This document shows positions 5,649-8,828 of a stretch of DNA of 8,828 nt, in pieces. Under the pieces are notes generated by a model that saw nothing but the letters and a program-made list of their open reading frames with translations, was not told the origin of the DNA and made no database searches. Made by a program: the position numbers and the translations under genes. The stretch's first letter is position 1. Every line of letters starts with the position of its first letter. Source of the stretch: Betaproteobacteria bacterium RIFCSPLOWO2_02_FULL_62_17 (GTDB taxonomy: Bacteria; Pseudomonadota; Gammaproteobacteria; Burkholderiales; SG8-39); NCBI GenBank assembly GCA_001770355.1, contig MEQV01000278.1, positions 4,095-12,922 of the forward strand. Reading direction: 5' to 3'.

Positions 5649-7976
5649 ATGGGACAGTTTGCAATGGGCCAGCCGGTGCCGCGCACCGAAGATCCGCGTC
5701 TGCTGACCGGCCGCGGCAAGTACCTGGACGACATGACCCTGGTGGCCCAATGCCATGCGTACGTGCTGCGCTCACCGCATGCGCATGCGCGCATCGTTTC
5801 GATCGACACCGCCGCCGCGGAGAAAATGCCCGGTGTGCTGCTGGTGCTCACCGGCCGGGACTGGGCCGCCGGCAACTATGGTTTTCTTCCGCCGCTGATG
5901 CCGCGCAAGCGCCGCGATGGCACGCCATTGTTCAACCCGCCGCGTCCCGCACTCGCCTCCGGTCGAGTCATGCTGGTGGGAGACCCGGTGGCCTTCGTGG
6001 TTGCCGAAACCGTGGCGATGGCAAAAGACGCGGCAGATCGCGTTGCCGTGGAATACGAGCCTCTGCCTTCGCTTACCGACACCGCGCGCATCGGCAAACC
6101 CGGCGCGCTTGAGTTATGGGAAGGATGCCCGGATAACGAAACATTTTTTTATACCCTGGGCGACAAAGCCGCGGTTGACGCCGCTTTTGCCGGAGCGCAT
6201 CACGTCACGACGGTCAAATCAGCCATCAATCGCGTCACCGCGGCCACCATGGAACCGCGCTGCTGCATCGGCGATTATGATTCCCGCGACGAGCGCTACA
6301 CGCTCTACACCGGCACCCAGCGTCCGCACTCGACGCGCTTTGACATTGCCACCAAGGTGCTGAGAATTCCCGAAACCCAGTTGCGCGTGGTTGCCGGTGA
6401 AGTCGGCGGCAGCTTCGGCATGAAGGGTGGGCACTATCCGGAGTACGTCTTGTCGCTTCTGGCTTCGAAAAAGATCGGCCGGCCGGTCAAATGGGTCTCC
6501 GAGCGCGGCGAAGGCATGGCCAGCGACGACCATGACCGCGACCACATCAGTGAAGCCTCGCTGGCCCTGGACAAGGATGGAAAATTTCTCGGCTTGCGCG
6601 TGTCGAACGTCTCCAATATCGGCGCCTTCATCATGCCCGGCGGGCTGATCTCGCCCACCGCGCATCTGGGTGGACTCTCGGGTACCTACACCACGCCCGC
6701 CATTTACGTGGAAGTTTCGGCGGTGTTTTCCAATACCGCCTGCAACGGCCCCTACCGCGGCTCGGGCCGGCCCGAGGCTTCCTATATCCTCGAGCGCGTC
6801 ATCGACAACGCGGCGCGCGAGATGAACATCGACCGCGCCGAATTGCGCCGCCGCAATACCATTCCCACCAGCGCCATGCCGTTCAAGTCGGGATTGGTGT
6901 ACCACTATGATTGCGGCGAGTTCGACAGGAATCTCGAGCGTGCCCTGGTCAATGCAGACTATGCCGGATTCGAAGCCCGCCGCGCCGAGGCGAAAAAACG
7001 CGGCAAGCTGCGCGGCATCGGCATGGGCAATATCATCGAGCAGACTTCGCAGGCTTTTGGCGAGTTCGTGAATGTCCGCTTCGACCCGACCGGCGGGGTC
7101 ACGGTGGTTCCCGGCTCGATATCGCATGGCCAGGGACATGAAACCATGTACAAGATCCTCCTTTCGGATCGCCTCGGCATACCCGAGGAGCAGATTCGCG
7201 TCTCGCGCAACGACACCGACCTTGCCGCCGATGGCGGCGGCACCTTTGCATCGCGCACTGCGGTGCTGGGCGGCTCGGCGGCGCGCATCGCCACGGACAA
7301 GATCATCGAAAAAGGCAAGAAGATTGCCGCCCACATGCTGGAAGCCGCCGCCGCGGACATCGAATTCTCGAAAAGCACCTTCACTGTCACCGGCACCGAC
7401 CGCTCGGTGAAGCTGATCGATGTGGTGCAGGCCGCGTTCCAGCGCTCGAAAATTCCCGCCGACATGGAAACCGGACTCGCGGAATCCGCGACCTTCTCCC
7501 CGGAAATCCCCAACTTCCCCACCGGCTGCCACATCTGCGAAGTCGAAATCGATACGGACACCGGCAAGACCGAAGTGCTGCGCTATTCGGTGGTCGACGA
7601 TGTGGGCACGGTGATCAATCCGCTGACCCTGGAAGGGCAGATCCACGGCGGCATCGGCCAGGGCGTCGGCCAGGCCTTTTCAGAGCATATCGTCTACGAC
7701 CCGGACTCGGGCCAACTGCTCACCGGGTCCTTCATGGACTACGGCATGCCGCGTGCCGACGACATGTGTTCCTTCGACATGGAAAACCGCCCGGTGCCGA
7801 CCAAGACCAACCCCATCGGCGCCAAGGGTGCGGGCGAGGCCGGTAATGTCGGCGCGCTGGCTGCGATCATGAATGCGGTGGTGGATGCGCTATCGCCGCT
7901 GGGTATCACGCACCTCGAGATGCCGGCCACACCGGACAAGGTGTGGCGGGCGATAACGCAGGCTGCAGGGCACTGA
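5649..7976 (+). CDS. Molybdopterin-binding large subunit, xanthine dehydrogenase / form II CoxL-like family
   Basis: The product has 775 residues, the usual length of the large catalytic subunit of molybdenum hydroxylases. These enzymes hydroxylate aldehydes, N-heterocycles or related substrates using water as the oxygen source. The N terminus (GQPVPRTEDPRLLTGRGKYL, 7-26) opens the aldehyde oxidase/xanthine dehydrogenase a/b hammerhead domain. Molybdenum-cofactor contacts are seen at GGSFGMKG (253-260), GSISHGQGHET (489-499) and GGGTFASRTAV (529-539). The catalytic glutamate is in GAKGAGEAG (724-732, Glu730). The active-site loop reads PYRGSGR (368-374). It lacks the cysteine of the AYRCSFR loop of true aerobic CO dehydrogenase, so CO oxidation is unlikely. 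No small (2Fe-2S) or medium (FAD) subunit gene is adjacent, and no signal peptide is seen. It is divergent from the F420 operon. The substrate is unknown. Confidence 0.92.
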   Translation: MGQFAMGQPVPRTEDPRLLTGRGKYLDDMTLVAQCHAYVLRSPHAHARIVSIDTAAAEKMPGVLLVLTGRDWAAGNYGFLPPLMPRKRRDGTPLFNPPRPALASGRVMLVGDPVAFVVAETVAMAKDAADRVAVEYEPLPSLTDTARIGKPGALELWEGCPDNETFFYTLGDKAAVDAAFAGAHHVTTVKSAINRVTAATMEPRCCIGDYDSRDERYTLYTGTQRPHSTRFDIATKVLRIPETQLRVVAGEVGGSFGMKGGHYPEYVLSLLASKKIGRPVKWVSERGEGMASDDHDRDHISEASLALDKDGKFLGLRVSNVSNIGAFIMPGGLISPTAHLGGLSGTYTTPAIYVEVSAVFSNTACNGPYRGSGRPEASYILERVIDNAAREMNIDRAELRRRNTIPTSAMPFKSGLVYHYDCGEFDRNLERALVNADYAGFEARRAEAKKRGKLRGIGMGNIIEQTSQAFGEFVNVRFDPTGGVTVVPGSISHGQGHETMYKILLSDRLGIPEEQIRVSRNDTDLAADGGGTFASRTAVLGGSAARIATDKIIEKGKKIAAHMLEAAAADIEFSKSTFTVTGTDRSVKLIDVVQAAFQRSKIPADMETGLAESATFSPEIPNFPTGCHICEVEIDTDTGKTEVLRYSVVDDVGTVINPLTLEGQIHGGIGQGVGQAFSEHIVYDPDSGQLLTGSFMDYGMPRADDMCSFDMENRPVPTKTNPIGAKGAGEAGNVGALAAIMNAVVDALSPLGITHLEMPATPDKVWRAITQAAGH

Positions 7977-8057
7977 CCCCTGGGAATTCGGGGAATATCG
8001 GCTATCGGCGGTCGTGCGGCACAGTGGGACAATAGAGTCCTGTCATGAAGGACATCA
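7977..8057 (+). other. Intergenic gap before the J-domain gene
   Basis: These 81 bases separate the molybdopterin-binding subunit from the J-domain gene. CCCC and GGGG tracts near 7977-7993 could pair across a 9-base loop, but no T-run follows, so I do not call a terminator. The short word ATCGGC occurs twice near 7998-8010. No convincing promoter is visible, although ACAATA near 8031-8036 is loosely -10-like. Confidence 0.4.
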
Positions 8058-8066
8058 ATGAAGGAC
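8045..8066 (+). repeat. 9-base direct repeat ATGAAGGAC spanning the J-domain gene start
   Basis: ATGAAGGAC occurs at 8045-8053 and 8058-8066. The second copy is the start of the J-domain gene. The first supplies its Shine-Dalgarno (AAGGA at 8048-8052, 5 bases before the ATG). The first ATG is in another frame and opens a 67-codon reading frame with no family resemblance. The real start is set by the MKDYYRILGL J-domain opening. Confidence 0.7.
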
Positions 8067-8336
8067 TACTACCGAATTCTTGGCCTGTCGCCCACGGCAA
8101 CCGTGGCCGAAGTAAAAAGCGCGTACCGCAAGAAAGCCTCCGCGCTGCACCCGGACCGCAATCCCTCCAAGAAAGCCCATGCCGACTTTCAGGAAATGCA
8201 GGAAGCCTACCAGGTACTGTCGAGCAGCGCCAAGCGCCTGGCCTATGACGACAACCGCCGCCGCAGCCTGATCGAACACCCGATCGACACGGCGCGCGAG
8301 GTCTGGAGCGCTTACCTGAAGGGCATCCTCACATGA
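8058..8336 (+). CDS. Small J-domain (DnaJ-like) co-chaperone
   Basis: The product has 92 residues. Residues 2-66 form a J-domain: MKDYYRILGL opening, a helix II rich in Lys/Arg (VKSAYRKKASAL, 19-30), the HPD tripeptide at 31-33 that stimulates the Hsp70 ATPase, and helices III-IV with DFQEMQEAYQVLSSSAKRLA at 43-62. It has no Gly/Phe region, no zinc finger and no C-terminal substrate-binding domain, so it is a class III (type C) J-protein rather than DnaJ itself. The tail of about 25 residues is likely helical (REVWSAYLKGIL at its end). Its role is to recruit an Hsp70 to a specific client. The stop codon overlaps the next start as ATGA, so the downstream protein is the obvious candidate partner or client; that is an inference. 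Confidence 0.9.
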   Translation: MKDYYRILGLSPTATVAEVKSAYRKKASALHPDRNPSKKAHADFQEMQEAYQVLSSSAKRLAYDDNRRRSLIEHPIDTAREVWSAYLKGILT

Positions 8337-8828
8337 AGCTGTCGCCGTTTTTCAAGGATCTGTCCAAGTCCTACGCCTATGAAATCGAGGATCTGACCTA
8401 CGACTCGGGCGGCGGCAATGTGCTCAAGTCGCGGCTCAAGATCAAGCGTGACCAGTTCGCCGAGCTGCTGCCGATGATCGAATTCGAACCGGTGATGGTT
8501 GCGCCGGCGTTTCACGGCGCATTCAGCTTCAGCGACAAGGCATTGCTGGAAAAACTGGTCGCGGCCAAACCCGGAGGCTTTCCGACTTGGAAAAAACTGG
8601 CCGCGACGGTCAAGATGGAAGCCTGGGCAGACAAATTGGCGCGGACCGCGCTGAAAAGCGAAGGCGGCGAGCAGTTCATGCTGATCGCCGCTGGGCTCGA
8701 GTTCATCCTGTCCGGCATCGGTGTCGCCGCCGCCGCGGGCGACGCCGAACCTGCCGCCGCCCCCGCTGACGTCCCCTCGGAAGAAGAGGAACGACCGCTT
8801 GACAGCAACGACGTGGGTAAAGACCTGG
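8333..8828 (+). CDS. Unrecognised protein translationally coupled to the J-domain gene, 3' end cut by window
   Basis: The ATG at 8333 overlaps the J-domain stop (ATGA, 8333-8336), and the frame stays open for 165 codons to the right edge. I do not recognise the family. The N-terminal part (MKLSPFFKDLSKSYAYEIED) is mixed charged and aromatic, and residues 50-66 have the look of alternating beta strand (FEPVMVAPAFHGAFSF). Residues 83-110 look helical and basic. Residues 115-136 form a hydrophobic Ala/Gly/Ile-rich stretch (FMLIAAGLEFILSGIG...) with one glutamate, perhaps a buried helix. An alanine/proline linker and an acidic run (PSEEEERPLDSND) follow from about 138. No signal peptide is seen. 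Codon use and the tight overlap support it as a real gene, and long minus-strand frames over it look like shadows. The function is unknown. Confidence 0.7.
   Translation, partial: MKLSPFFKDLSKSYAYEIEDLTYDSGGGNVLKSRLKIKRDQFAELLPMIEFEPVMVAPAFHGAFSFSDKALLEKLVAAKPGGFPTWKKLAATVKMEAWADKLARTALKSEGGEQFMLIAAGLEFILSGIGVAAAAGDAEPAAAPADVPSEEEERPLDSNDVGKDL

Noticed and set aside
6219..7646. 475-codon open frame on the minus strand opposite the molybdopterin-binding subunit
   Set aside because: It is antisense to a gene with clear family motifs throughout; the translation is rich in His, Gly and Arg with no family match that I recognise, so it is a shadow.
7977..7995. Possible hairpin terminator after the molybdopterin-binding subunit
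   Set aside because: The stem would be only four G:C pairs over a long loop and no T-run follows.
1..8828. CRISPR arrays, tRNA or rRNA genes, insertion sequences
   Set aside because: I saw no regularly spaced repeats, no tRNA-like cloverleaf sequence, no rRNA sequence and no transposase or terminal inverted repeats in the window.

Overview
This is a GC-rich window (above 60% G+C by eye) from a bacterium, most likely a proteobacterium. The organism call is an inference. It rests on the protein flavour of the flanking genes, and on a stand-alone CofE beside a fused FbiC, an arrangement I associate with proteobacterial F420 clusters; actinobacteria usually carry the CofE-nitroreductase fusion FbiB. 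There are no rRNA, tRNA, CRISPR or mobile-element features that would settle the lineage.

Minus strand, 5528 down to 1: one compact gene set for the deazaflavin cofactor F420. In transcription order it is fbiC (the two radical-SAM halves of FO synthase), an npdG-like F420:NADP oxidoreductase, cofE (gamma-glutamyl ligase), cofD (phospho-lactyl-type transferase), cofC (guanylyltransferase), and then the first 48 codons of an FAD monooxygenase-like protein that runs off the left edge. Gaps range from an 8-base overlap to 23 bases, so a single polycistronic mRNA is likely. All steps special to F420 are present: the FO chromophore (FbiC), the activated side chain (CofC), its transfer to FO (CofD), glutamylation (CofE), and hydride exchange with NADP(H) (NpdG).

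Positions 5529-5648: a 120-base divergent control region between the F420 operon and the right-hand genes. It holds a -10-like box facing fbiC, a 10-base palindrome, a 9-base direct repeat and a 6+6 inverted repeat.

Plus strand, 5649 to 8828: a large molybdopterin-binding subunit of the xanthine dehydrogenase / CO dehydrogenase superfamily, present without the usual iron-sulfur and FAD subunit genes next to it. An 81-base gap follows, then a 92-residue J-domain protein whose stop overlaps the start (ATGA) of an unrecognised protein that is cut by the right edge.

The F420 operon is a complete pathway and its assignments are firm. The less explained parts are the solitary molybdenum hydroxylase subunit, the J-domain/unknown gene pair, the monooxygenase at the operon tail, and the symmetry elements in the divergent region.
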